DNA from: Microscillaceae bacterium
Lineage (GTDB): Bacteria; Bacteroidota; Bacteroidia; Cytophagales; Microscillaceae
DNA: 64,000 nt
Assembly (NCBI GenBank): GCA_025054775.1
Contig: JANWZA010000031.1
Location: 38,139 to 102,138, forward strand
Direction of reading: 5' to 3'
Below are positions 1 through 8,327 of this stretch, one piece after another. Each line of letters opens with the position of its first letter. Positions within the stretch are counted from its first letter, which is position 1. A program made the translations under genes and the position numbers. The notes beneath the pieces were generated by a model. That model saw nothing but the letters and a program-made list of their open reading frames with translations. It was not told the DNA's origin and did not search any database.

Positions 1-25
1 TCTAAAATTAAATTTTAGTGTATAT

Positions 26-228
26 GGTATTGTTAATTTTGTATAGATTTTTTTTGCAAAAAAAGATTACTAAAACCCTGAAACTATGGAACGATGTCCA
101 AAATACAAATTAACAAAATTTTGTAAAGATGGTATAGCTAAAGGCAAACAACGATCTAAAAGTTTATTCATTTAAACTTTTAATGTTTAAGTGGAATAGT
201 GATTTATCTATACTATTTTAACAATGCC
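26..228 (+). mobile_element. MITE-like inverted-repeat element, copy 1
   Basis: A 203-bp non-coding element bounded by imperfect 23-bp terminal inverted repeats. The left end (26-48) begins GGTATTGTTAA and ends GTATAGAT; the right end (206-228), reverse-complemented, begins GGCATTGTTAA and also ends GTATAGAT; 19 of 23 positions agree. An 8-bp flanking direct repeat with one mismatch (18-25 GTGTATAT, 229-236 ATGTATAT) looks like a target-site duplication. A shorter copy lies inverted at 38717-38830 and a truncated end at 41517-41560. No transposase is encoded, so it would depend on an enzyme in trans. GG-starting ends and about 8-bp duplications would suit an IS1-like parent, but this is not diagnostic. 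Confidence 0.6.
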
Positions 229-277
229 ATGTATATGCTAATTTCACCTCTTACAAGGTCTTAATTAAGAAAAAATG

Positions 278-285
278 TATCTTTG
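278..285 (+). promoter_or_regulatory. putative -7 box for ffh
   Basis: TATCTTTG fits the Bacteroidota -7 consensus TAnnTTTG and lies 59 bp before the ffh start. A convincing -33 TTTG is not visible, so the call is weak. Confidence 0.3.
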
Positions 286-344
286 TATCTTAAAAAGCTT
301 GTAATTAACCATTTCACTTTTTCACTTTTTACCTAAATTGGATT

Positions 345-1724
345 ATGTTTGAGTCGCTTACTGCTCGATTAGATGAAGCCCTTAAAACCCTCAAAGGTAC
401 GGGACGAATTACCGATGTGAATGTAGCCTCCACTGTGAAAGAAATTCGCAAAGCTCTGGTAGATGCTGACGTGAACTACAAGATTGCTAAAACAATTACC
501 GATAATATTAAAGAAAAAGCTATAGGTCGGAAGATTACTATTGCTGTAAAGCCCAGCGAAATGTTGGTAAAAATTGTGCATGAAGAATTAACCGAACTGA
601 TGGGAGGGCAAGCCCAAGACATAAACTTGAAAGGAGAGCCTGCAGTTATCCTTATAGCTGGGTTACAAGGTTCGGGTAAAACCACTTTCTCGGCTAAATT
701 AGCAAATTATATCAAGAGACAAGGGCGTAGCGTGCTACTAGTAGCTTGCGATGTATATCGCCCTGCAGCTATCCAGCAATTACAATCCATAGGAGAAAAG
801 GTAGGTGTAGAAGTATATGCTGAATTAGATAATAAGAACCCCGTGCAAATTGCCCAAAATAGTATTGAATATGCTAAAAAACATCACTACCGAGTAGTAA
901 TTGTAGATACGGCAGGGCGTTTGGCAATTGATGAGGAGATGATGCAAGAAATAGAAAACATAAAGAAAGCCATCAATCCTTCAGAAACGCTGTTCGTGGT
1001 AGATGCTATGACAGGGCAGGACGCCGTAAATACGGCTAAAACTTTTCATGACAGATTAAACTTTGATGGTGTAGTGCTTACTAAATTAGATGGTGATACG
1101 CGTGGAGGCGCGGCACTCTCTATCCGAACCGTTGTTAATAAACCTATTAAATTTGTAGGGATGGGAGAAAAGGTAGATGCTTTAAATAGCATTGATCGCT
1201 TTTACCCTGACCGTATGGCAAATCGTATTTTAGGCATGGGCGATATTGTGAGTTTAGTAGAAAAAGCCCAAAAAATTGCTGAAGAAGAGGAGAGTAAGCG
1301 TATTGCGGCGCAAATTCGCAAAAATCAATTTAATTTAGAGGACTTTTACTCACAAATCCAGCAAATCAAACGCATGGGTAACCTCAAAGATATGATTTCT
1401 ATGATACCAGGTATTGGGAAAATGATAAAGGATATAGAAATAGATGACAATGCTTTCGTACCTATAGAAGCCCTTATACAATCCATGACTCCCAAAGAAC
1501 GGCAAAACCCTGAGCTTTTGGCTAATCCAAGTAGAAAAAAACGCATTGTTCAGGGAAGTGGAAGGAGCATGGCAGAGCTGAATAGTTTAATTTCACAATT
1601 TTCTGAAATCCGAAAGATAATGAAAAAAATGAACGCGACTCAAATGCCTTCTATCAGTAAAGCCAGCCATATAAAAAACAATAAAAGCAATAAGAACAAG
1701 AATAAAAAAGGAAAAAAGCGGTAA
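345..1724 (+). CDS. ffh: signal recognition particle protein Ffh
   Basis: SRP54-type GTPase that binds signal sequences and 4.5S RNA and brings ribosomes to the membrane receptor FtsY. The 459-residue protein has the helical N domain (about 1-95), the GTPase domain with G1 GLQGSGKT (106-113), DTAGR (188-192) and TKLDGD (246-251), and a methionine-rich M domain from about residue 300 with several Met-Gly and Met-Ile stretches. The last 25 residues are a Lys/Asn-rich tail. Length and motif order are normal for the family. The ATG at 345 is the natural start. It is monocistronic as far as can be seen, convergent with pyk. Confidence 0.97.
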   Translation: MFESLTARLDEALKTLKGTGRITDVNVASTVKEIRKALVDADVNYKIAKTITDNIKEKAIGRKITIAVKPSEMLVKIVHEELTELMGGQAQDINLKGEPAVILIAGLQGSGKTTFSAKLANYIKRQGRSVLLVACDVYRPAAIQQLQSIGEKVGVEVYAELDNKNPVQIAQNSIEYAKKHHYRVVIVDTAGRLAIDEEMMQEIENIKKAINPSETLFVVDAMTGQDAVNTAKTFHDRLNFDGVVLTKLDGDTRGGAALSIRTVVNKPIKFVGMGEKVDALNSIDRFYPDRMANRILGMGDIVSLVEKAQKIAEEEESKRIAAQIRKNQFNLEDFYSQIQQIKRMGNLKDMISMIPGIGKMIKDIEIDDNAFVPIEALIQSMTPKERQNPELLANPSRKKRIVQGSGRSMAELNSLISQFSEIRKIMKKMNATQMPSISKASHIKNNKSNKNKNKKGKKR

Positions 1725-1743
1725 AGCGTGTTAAAAATAGTGG

Positions 1744-1799
1744 TATGCTATCCAAATAATAGCACCTCATTTAGAGCCATGCTACGCTTGGATAGCATA
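1744..1799. terminator. hairpin between convergent ffh and pyk
   Basis: A perfect 12-bp inverted repeat (TATGCTATCCAA at 1744-1755, its complement at 1788-1799) encloses a 32-nt loop that holds a second 5-bp pair (TAGCA 1760-1764 with TGCTA 1780-1784). It sits between the 3' ends of two convergent genes, where a bidirectional terminator is expected. No long T-run follows, so an intrinsic terminator is not certain. Confidence 0.45.
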
Positions 1800-1811
1800 A
1801 ATTTACATACA

Positions 1812-3242
1812 TTACTCCCCTACTACGGATAATTTAATAGTATTAGTACGCAACTTTTTTTCCAAAGGCATGCTTGCGAGATGAATCACTACATCACCTT
1901 TCTCAATTAGTTTGTTTTTGAGCAAAAAGTTTTGCAAATCTTGAAAGGTGTGTTCCGTAGGTAAGTTTTTGTCGTAATAAAAAACTCTTACTCCCCAAAG
2001 CAAGTTAAGGGTAGTAAGTAAACTTCTATTGGGGGTAAAGATAAAGATGTCAGCTTTGGGTCTTCGGCTAGATAGTTGATGAGCAGTATAGCCCGAGGAG
2101 GTAATTCCTATGATTGCTTTGGCATGGGTGGTCTCTGCCATGACACAGGCGGCAGCCACCACGCAAGAGTTGTAGAAGCTATGGGATTTGGGGTCAAGGG
2201 GTTCGAGTTTATTGTAAATTTCAGGTTGTCGTTCCACAATAGCTATAGTATTTACCATAGTTTCTACTGAGAGTTTAGGATATTTTCCTGTAGCGGTTTC
2301 AGCACTAAGCATAAGTACGTCTGCTCCATCAAAAACGGCAGTGGCGATGTCATTGGTTTCAGCACGTGTAGGGCGTGGAGAGTTAATCATACTTTCTAAC
2401 ATTTGCGTAGCCACAATTACAGGCTTGAAGGCAATACGACATTTACGAATAATCTCTTTTTGCAACATAGGTATCTCCCCTGCAGGGATTTCCACGCCTA
2501 GATCCCCACGGGCTATCATTACGGCGTCGGTAGCTTTAATTATCTCGTCTATTCTAGCAATGGCTTCGGGCTTTTCTATTTTTGCTATCACTTTGGTATT
2601 TTTCCCTTGCTGGCGGATAAGATGTTTAAGCAAAAGTACGTCAATTTCATTGCGTACAAATGAGAGAGCTACCCAGTCAATATCATTCTGTAGACCAAAA
2701 TACAGATCTTCAGTATCTTTTTCAGTAAGCGAAGGGATGGAGACATTAGTATCGGGCAAGTTCATACCTTTCTTGGATTTAAGGATACCTCCGTATACTA
2801 CTTCGGTTTCTACTTCAGTGGGGCTTATACTCGTAACTCGTACTTCAATTTTGCCGTCATCAAGTAAAATTCTATCTCCTATTTTAGCGTCTTTGGGTAA
2901 GGCGTGGTAGGTAGTGTAGGCTTTTTGTGCTGTACCCATCATTTTTTCTGTTGTGAAAATGAATTTATTTCCTGCCACTAATTCCACTCCCTCTGGGGGC
3001 ATTTCACCAATCCGAATTTTAGGTCCTTGTAGGTCCATGAGCGTGGCCACGTTACAGCCATGTTCTTTATTCAATTCTTTTATCCGATTTATAATTTCTA
3101 AATGCTCTTTATGAGAACCATGCGAAAAATTAAGTCTAAACACATCTGCTCCTGCTCGAACTAATTCATAGAGCTGCTCTTTGGTACTGCAGGCAGGTCC
3201 TACTGTTGCAATAATTTTTGTTTTTGTGAAATGTTTTTCCAT
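1812..3242 (-). CDS. pyk: pyruvate kinase
   Basis: Catalyses phosphoenolpyruvate plus ADP to pyruvate plus ATP, the last step of glycolysis, in the cytoplasm. Visible family motifs are the N-terminal TKIIATVGPA, RLNFSHG (36-42), the catalytic KIEK (221-224), the metal and substrate loop ARGDLG (244-249) and VATQMLESM (277-285), followed by the C-terminal allosteric-type domain. At 476 residues it is a normal length for a bacterial type. pheT ends only 35 bp upstream on the same strand, so read-through or co-transcription is plausible though the functions are unrelated. Confidence 0.97.
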   Translation of the reverse strand: MEKHFTKTKIIATVGPACSTKEQLYELVRAGADVFRLNFSHGSHKEHLEIINRIKELNKEHGCNVATLMDLQGPKIRIGEMPPEGVELVAGNKFIFTTEKMMGTAQKAYTTYHALPKDAKIGDRILLDDGKIEVRVTSISPTEVETEVVYGGILKSKKGMNLPDTNVSIPSLTEKDTEDLYFGLQNDIDWVALSFVRNEIDVLLLKHLIRQQGKNTKVIAKIEKPEAIARIDEIIKATDAVMIARGDLGVEIPAGEIPMLQKEIIRKCRIAFKPVIVATQMLESMINSPRPTRAETNDIATAVFDGADVLMLSAETATGKYPKLSVETMVNTIAIVERQPEIYNKLEPLDPKSHSFYNSCVVAAACVMAETTHAKAIIGITSSGYTAHQLSSRRPKADIFIFTPNRSLLTTLNLLWGVRVFYYDKNLPTEHTFQDLQNFLLKNKLIEKGDVVIHLASMPLEKKLRTNTIKLSVVGE

Positions 3243-3277
3243 GATAAAGTAAGTAGTTTGTATAATAATATATAAAC

Positions 3278-5716
3278 TTATTTTCTAATAATTGCTCCTA
3301 GCTCTTTTTCAAAGGTTTGCATGAGTTTCTCCATTGTTTTATCAATTATTTTATCGGTAAGTGTCTGATTTTCATCTTGTAGAATAAAGCTAATAGCATA
3401 AGCCTTCTTATCTTTTCCTATGCTCTCACCTTCATATACGTCGAAAACATTTATATTTTTAATCAAATGTTTTTCTTTGCTTAAAGCTAAATTTTGCACT
3501 TCCTGAAAAGTGACTTTTTTATCAAGTACTAAAGACAGATCACGCCGTACCTCAGGAAATTTAGGAATTTCTTGATAAGTTGTACTTGGCTGGTATAAAT
3601 CAAAGGCTGTTTGCCAATCTATATCAGCAAAGAAAACTTGTTGCTTTATGTCTAGAAATTTCAGGATGGAATTAGTTAATAATCCTGCTTGGGCGATTAG
3701 TTTGTTGGCTACCCAAAAATCTAAGCCATATACAAGGTCAGGGTTTTGTGTAGGTATAGTTTGGGTGATTTTTAGATTTAATTTTTGAAAAATGATTTGC
3801 AAGATATTATACAAATCTTGAAAAGCTATGGCTTTGCTTTTTTGTTGCCAAGTCTCGGCTTGGCGGTTGCCCGTAAGAAAAATTGCTAAATGACTTTTTT
3901 CGGTGTATTTTTGCTCTACCTTATTCCCTTGGGGGTTAGTTTGTTTGTGGTAAGTTTTACCAAACTCAAAAATTTTTATATCTTTTTGTTTACGGTTAAG
4001 ATTGTAAGCGATAACTTCCAAGCCTGAAGGAATAAGACTTTGACGCAGAGCTTCTAAATCTTCGCTTAATCTATTGATAATCAGTATATTTTGCTGTTCA
4101 CTTATACTTTTTAAGAGTTGTGTATAAACAGGCTTAGTAAGTGAGTTGGTGTAAATTTCATAAAATCCGTTGTTTGCCAAGAGTTGCCCTATTTGGTATT
4201 GAATTTTGTGCCTGTCTTTGGGTTCAAATTCTGCTAAATAAGATGTTTGGGCAAAAGGGCTTAAAGGAATATTACCAAAGCCATAGAAGCGTGTTAGCTC
4301 CTCTATAATATCTACCTCACGTTGTACATCTATACGATAAGGAGGGACTTTTACCTGAAAGCCTGTATCCGAAATATGACTAACTTCTATTTCTAAATTT
4401 TGTAAAGTTTGGTGAATAAACTCTTTACTTAATGCTGTACCTATTAAGCGGTGAATATTTTTGTAACTAACTTCAAACTTAAAGGGCAAAATAGGTTGTG
4501 GGTAGATATCTATCAAAGGACTACTAATTTGCCCTCCTGCTATTTCTTTGATTAACAGGGCGGCTCTTTTCAAAGCAAACACGGTCATCTCAGGGTTTAC
4601 ACCTCGCTCAAAACGGAAGGAAGCATCAGTTTTTAGCCCGTGTGCTTGCGAGGTTTTGCGAATATAATCAGGATTAAAGTAAGCACTTTCCAAAAAAATA
4701 CTGGTTGTTTCTTGAGTAATTCCAGACTCTAACCCTCCAAAAACTCCTGCTATACACATGCCTTCTTCAGCGTTACAAATCATTAAGTCGTCAGCTTTGA
4801 GTTGGCGTTCTTGCTTATCCAAAGTTAAGAAAGGTGTACCTTCGGGTAAAGTTTTTACAATTATTTGCTTACCTTTAATTTTTTGTGCATCAAAGGCATG
4901 GATAGGTTGTCCAAGTTCGTGTAAAACATAGTTAGTAATATCTACCACGTTGTTAATAGGGGTCAGTCCAATACTTTTAAGGCGATTTTGTAGCCATTGA
5001 GGTGAGTCCTTAACTACTACATTAGTTAGGGTGATACCTGCGTATCGGGGGCAGGCCTTGGTATTTTCAATTTTTACTTCTATAATCAAGTTATGATTAT
5101 CTATTGCAAAATTTTGAATATCAGGTAATTGAATAGGGCGATTAAACAAAGTTTTCAAATCACGTGCTACGCCAAGGTGCGAAGCTGCGTCAGCTCGGTT
5201 GGGGGTAAGACCAATTTCAAAATAGGTATCTGTGATTAGTCCCAACAATTTGGCGGCGGGAGTACCGTTGGGCAAATCTGTTTGCAAAATTAAAATACCG
5301 TCATGCGAAGTTCCTAGCCCTAACTCATCTTCGGCACAAATCATCCCTTCAGAAACTTCACCTCGTATTTTAGTTTTTTTGATTTCCAGCGGTTCGCCCT
5401 GCGAAGGGTAAAGCGTTGTGCCGATGGTAGCTACTAATACCTTTTGCCCTGCTTGTACGTTAGATGCACCGCATACTATAGATACAACTTGTTCGTTGCC
5501 GATAGCTACCTTAGTGAGGCTCAATTTATCTGCATTAGGGTGTTTTTGGCAGGCAAGTACCTCTCCGACAACTACTCCCTGCAAATTACCTCTTATGCTC
5601 TCATAAGTACCAATGTGTTCAACTTCTAAACCCAGTTGTGTAAGTTTTTGAGCTATCTCTTCGGGAGTTTCGGGGAGGTGTATAAAATCTTTGAGCCAAT
5701 TATAGGATATTCTCAT
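3278..5716 (-). CDS. pheT: phenylalanine--tRNA ligase beta subunit
   Basis: Beta chain of the (alpha-beta)2 phenylalanyl-tRNA synthetase. The N terminus starts MRISYNWLKDFI, the family's usual beginning, so the ATG at 5716 is preferred over an ATG 72 bp upstream that would add 24 atypical residues. Domains in order: EMAP-type tRNA-binding domain (about 40-150), B3/B4 editing region (about 210-370), B5 (about 400-470), catalytic-like core, and the C-terminal ferredoxin-fold anticodon-binding domain starting near the FPEVRRDLSLVL segment. The length is 812 residues. pheS is not in this window. pyk follows on the same strand after 35 bp. Confidence 0.96.
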   Translation of the reverse strand: MRISYNWLKDFIHLPETPEEIAQKLTQLGLEVEHIGTYESIRGNLQGVVVGEVLACQKHPNADKLSLTKVAIGNEQVVSIVCGASNVQAGQKVLVATIGTTLYPSQGEPLEIKKTKIRGEVSEGMICAEDELGLGTSHDGILILQTDLPNGTPAAKLLGLITDTYFEIGLTPNRADAASHLGVARDLKTLFNRPIQLPDIQNFAIDNHNLIIEVKIENTKACPRYAGITLTNVVVKDSPQWLQNRLKSIGLTPINNVVDITNYVLHELGQPIHAFDAQKIKGKQIIVKTLPEGTPFLTLDKQERQLKADDLMICNAEEGMCIAGVFGGLESGITQETTSIFLESAYFNPDYIRKTSQAHGLKTDASFRFERGVNPEMTVFALKRAALLIKEIAGGQISSPLIDIYPQPILPFKFEVSYKNIHRLIGTALSKEFIHQTLQNLEIEVSHISDTGFQVKVPPYRIDVQREVDIIEELTRFYGFGNIPLSPFAQTSYLAEFEPKDRHKIQYQIGQLLANNGFYEIYTNSLTKPVYTQLLKSISEQQNILIINRLSEDLEALRQSLIPSGLEVIAYNLNRKQKDIKIFEFGKTYHKQTNPQGNKVEQKYTEKSHLAIFLTGNRQAETWQQKSKAIAFQDLYNILQIIFQKLNLKITQTIPTQNPDLVYGLDFWVANKLIAQAGLLTNSILKFLDIKQQVFFADIDWQTAFDLYQPSTTYQEIPKFPEVRRDLSLVLDKKVTFQEVQNLALSKEKHLIKNINVFDVYEGESIGKDKKAYAISFILQDENQTLTDKIIDKTMEKLMQTFEKELGAIIRK

Positions 5717-5960
5717 GGATTTTGAAAAAATACGATCAAGTTTGGCACAAAGATAGTCTTTTTTTGAAAATGTTGCATTCCAACCCAAGAACTCATTTAT
5801 TTTTTTAAGCCATAATGTTCAACTTTTTTTACTTTTTCTATTGTTGAAAATTGAATAATCATTTTTAGCCCTTGCTCTTGTCTTTTCAAAAGATTTTGCC
5901 ATATTTGCACCCAGTATAGAATAGTTTAGCTTTTTATTCAAATCAAGAAATATAATCCAC

Positions 5961-6563
5961 GTGAAAACAGTTAATCTTATTTGGAATATTGCTCTTACAG
6001 TAGCGATAATAGTAATAATTTACAATAACTACACCAATAATACCAAAAAAACGAATACCGAAGCTAAACCTATAGTAAAACCTGATAGGAAGTTAGCTCC
6101 TGCAAAAATTGTATTTGTAAATTCGGATACGCTTATGCTTAACTACGATTTCTTTAAGAAAGTGAAAAAAGAACTAGAAGCTAAACAAAGTGGAATAGAT
6201 GCGGACTTGAATGCAAGAGCTAACTTATTACAAAACGAAATCACTTCTTACCAAAAAACTGCTCACACTATGACTCAACAAAAAGCCCTAGAAACAGAAC
6301 GAGATTTAAGCATAAAACAACAGGAATTAGAACTTTATCGGGCTGATGTGGCCAAAAAATATTTGGAAGAGGAAAGAAAAATGAATGAAAAACTAAATGA
6401 CGTCATTTCTGATTACCTCAAGCGGTATGCAGAAGCAAAGGGTTATGACTATATAGTAGGCTATTCTAAGACTAGTGGGAGTGTACTTTATGGAGCAGAG
6501 AGGCTAGACGTAACCAAAGAGGTATTAAAAGGACTCAACGAAGAGTATAACAAGAAAAAATAA
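5961..6563 (+). CDS. OmpH/Skp-family periplasmic chaperone-like protein
   Basis: A 200-residue protein with an N-terminal hydrophobic anchor (about 5-22) followed by a long Lys/Glu/Gln-rich helical region (about 60-165), as in OmpH/Skp proteins that hold unfolded outer-membrane proteins in the periplasm. The sequence around DYIVGYSKTSGSVLYG near the C terminus matches the usual ending of Bacteroidota OmpH proteins. Translation appears to start at GTG 5961, because no in-frame ATG precedes the hydrophobic segment. Only 6 bp separate it from rfbA, so the two genes probably share a transcript. Retention of an uncleaved anchor rather than a cleaved signal is likely but unproven. Confidence 0.82.
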   Translation: MKTVNLIWNIALTVAIIVIIYNNYTNNTKKTNTEAKPIVKPDRKLAPAKIVFVNSDTLMLNYDFFKKVKKELEAKQSGIDADLNARANLLQNEITSYQKTAHTMTQQKALETERDLSIKQQELELYRADVAKKYLEEERKMNEKLNDVISDYLKRYAEAKGYDYIVGYSKTSGSVLYGAERLDVTKEVLKGLNEEYNKKK

Positions 6564-6569
6564 ATATCA

Positions 6570-7430
6570 ATGAAAGGGATTATTTTGGCAGGAGGCTCAG
6601 GGACAAGGTTACATCCTCTTACTTTAGCAGTTTCCAAACAGTTATTGCCTGTATACGATAAGCCAATGATATTTTATCCACTTTCTACGCTTATGCTGGC
6701 AGGCATTCAAGATATCTTAATTATTACTACTCCTCATGACAATCCTCTGTTTGTCAAGTTATTAGGAGATGGCTCTCAAATTGGCTGTAATTTTCAGTAT
6801 GCTATCCAAGAGGCGCCCAATGGCTTAGCACAAGCCTTCGTCATTGGAAAAGATTTTATTGGCAAAGATAGTGTAGCCCTAGTTTTAGGAGATAATATTT
6901 TCTACGGAGCTGGATTAGCAAAGACCTTGCAAGCCTGTACTAATCCGCAAGGCGGTATTGTTTTTGCCTACCATGTTTCAGACCCAGAACGATATGGTGT
7001 AATAGAATTTGATAAAGAAATGAGAGCCCTCTCCATTGAGGAGAAACCTAAACAACCTAAATCTAACTATGCAGTTCCTGGATTGTATTTTTATGATAAC
7101 GAAGTGATAGAAATTGCAAAAAACTTGCAACCTTCTGCACGTGGCGAATATGAAATTACTGACGTAAATAAAACATACTTAGCAAAAGGCAGACTTTCAG
7201 TCAAGATTATGAACCGAGGTACAGCTTGGCTAGATACAGGAACTTTCGCTTCGCTAATGCAAGCGGGGCAATTTGTGCAGGTTATTGAGGAAAGACAGGG
7301 ACTAAAAATCGGCTGTATAGAAGAGGTAGCTTACAAAATGGGCTTTATTGACGCCGCACAATTAGAACGCATCGCACAACCTTTGCTTAAAAGCGGATAC
7401 GGACAGTATTTGATGAGTTTGTTAAAATAA
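6570..7430 (+). CDS. rfbA: glucose-1-phosphate thymidylyltransferase
   Basis: Makes dTDP-glucose from glucose-1-phosphate and dTTP, the first step to dTDP-rhamnose and other surface-sugar donors. The start [18 protein letters not shown] is the nucleotidyltransferase signature (GGSGTRLHP at 8-16), followed by [17 protein letters not shown] and GDNIFYG. At 286 residues it is the short RfbA/RmlA type. The partner genes rfbB, rfbC and rfbD are absent here; instead it follows the OmpH-like gene by 6 bp, so it may supply nucleotide sugar to a pathway encoded elsewhere. Confidence 0.95.
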   Translation: MKGIILAGGSGTRLHPLTLAVSKQLLPVYDKPMIFYPLSTLMLAGIQDILIITTPHDNPLFVKLLGDGSQIGCNFQYAIQEAPNGLAQAFVIGKDFIGKDSVALVLGDNIFYGAGLAKTLQACTNPQGGIVFAYHVSDPERYGVIEFDKEMRALSIEEKPKQPKSNYAVPGLYFYDNEVIEIAKNLQPSARGEYEITDVNKTYLAKGRLSVKIMNRGTAWLDTGTFASLMQAGQFVQVIEERQGLKIGCIEEVAYKMGFIDAAQLERIAQPLLKSGYGQYLMSLLK

Positions 7431-7443
7431 AATAAGTAATTGA

Positions 7444-7466
7444 GAATAAGAATAAGAATAAGAATT
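7444..7466 (+). repeat. GAATAA microsatellite
   Basis: About 3.8 tandem copies of the hexamer GAATAA just after rfbA, in the 180-bp gap before the SIR2 gene. No function is evident. Confidence 0.6.
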
Positions 7467-7610
7467 GAAACTTTTGTATTAGATTTGAAAAGTTTTTACA
7501 TCACTGCCAAAATACCTTATTTACCTGCAACTATCTAACCTAAATTATTATAATCTAAATGCAATCTAAATAAGTTTAAAATCCTTACTAAACCATAAAC
7601 TTTTAAGGAA

Positions 7611-8327
7611 ATGCAAAAAAAACACGTAGTAGTACTCACGGGAGCGGGCATTAGTGCCGAAAGCGGCCTTAAAACTTTTAGAGACTCAGGAGGCTTGTGG
7701 GAAAATTACGATGTGATGGAAGTAGCCTCTATCGAAGGTTGGCAGAAAAATCCAGAATTAGTACTTAAATTCTACAATGAAAGACGCAAGCAAGCCTATC
7801 ATGCACAACCAAATGCAGGGCACCTCGCTCTTAAAGAATTAGAAAAATATTACAAAGTAAGTATCATTACCCAAAATGTAGATAATTTACATGAAAAAGC
7901 AGGTTCTACTAATGTTATCCACCTTCATGGTGAACTTTCCAAAGTGAGAAGCGAAAAATACGAAGACTTGATTTATGAATGGGGAGATAAAGAGATTCAT
8001 TTAGGAGACAAGTGTGAAAGAGGTGCTCAACTACGACCACACATCGTATGGTTTGGAGAGGTGGTGCCTATGATGGAACACGCTATCAATGTTACACTTT
8101 CGGCAGACTATTTTCTAGTGATTGGTACTTCACTTAATGTATATCCTGCAGCAGGTTTGATCAATTACTTACCTGCTACGGCGGATATTTACGTTATTGA
8201 CCCACATGCTCACGAATTACCTATTCGTAGCAACAAAAAAGTAAAACTTATTAGCGAAAAAGCCACCATAGGTGTTCCTAAAGTGGTAGCTCTTTTAATT
8301 GAAGAGGCAACTAAGCAAGAGCATTAA
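7611..8327 (+). CDS. cobB: SIR2-family NAD-dependent deacylase, zinc-less type
   Basis: Sirtuin that removes acyl groups from protein lysines using NAD. Visible: GAGISAESG (11-19), TQNVDNLHEKAG (88-99) and catalytic His106 in IHLHGEL. The Y-x-x-R pair (Tyr55, Arg58 in FYNERRKQ) matches the SIRT5/CobB signature for acidic acyl groups such as succinyl. The two CxxC zinc pairs of most sirtuins are missing: only one Cys (135) lies in that region, and the loop is short. This agrees with a Bacteroidota zinc-less group. The 3' end overlaps the convergent symporter gene by 4 bp. Confidence 0.88.
   Translation: MQKKHVVVLTGAGISAESGLKTFRDSGGLWENYDVMEVASIEGWQKNPELVLKFYNERRKQAYHAQPNAGHLALKELEKYYKVSIITQNVDNLHEKAGSTNVIHLHGELSKVRSEKYEDLIYEWGDKEIHLGDKCERGAQLRPHIVWFGEVVPMMEHAINVTLSADYFLVIGTSLNVYPAAGLINYLPATADIYVIDPHAHELPIRSNKKVKLISEKATIGVPKVVALLIEEATKQEH

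Noticed and set aside
8324..8327. 4-bp overlap of the SIR2 and symporter genes as a possible frameshift
   Set aside because: Both proteins end at normal family positions; convergent overlap of stop regions is ordinary.
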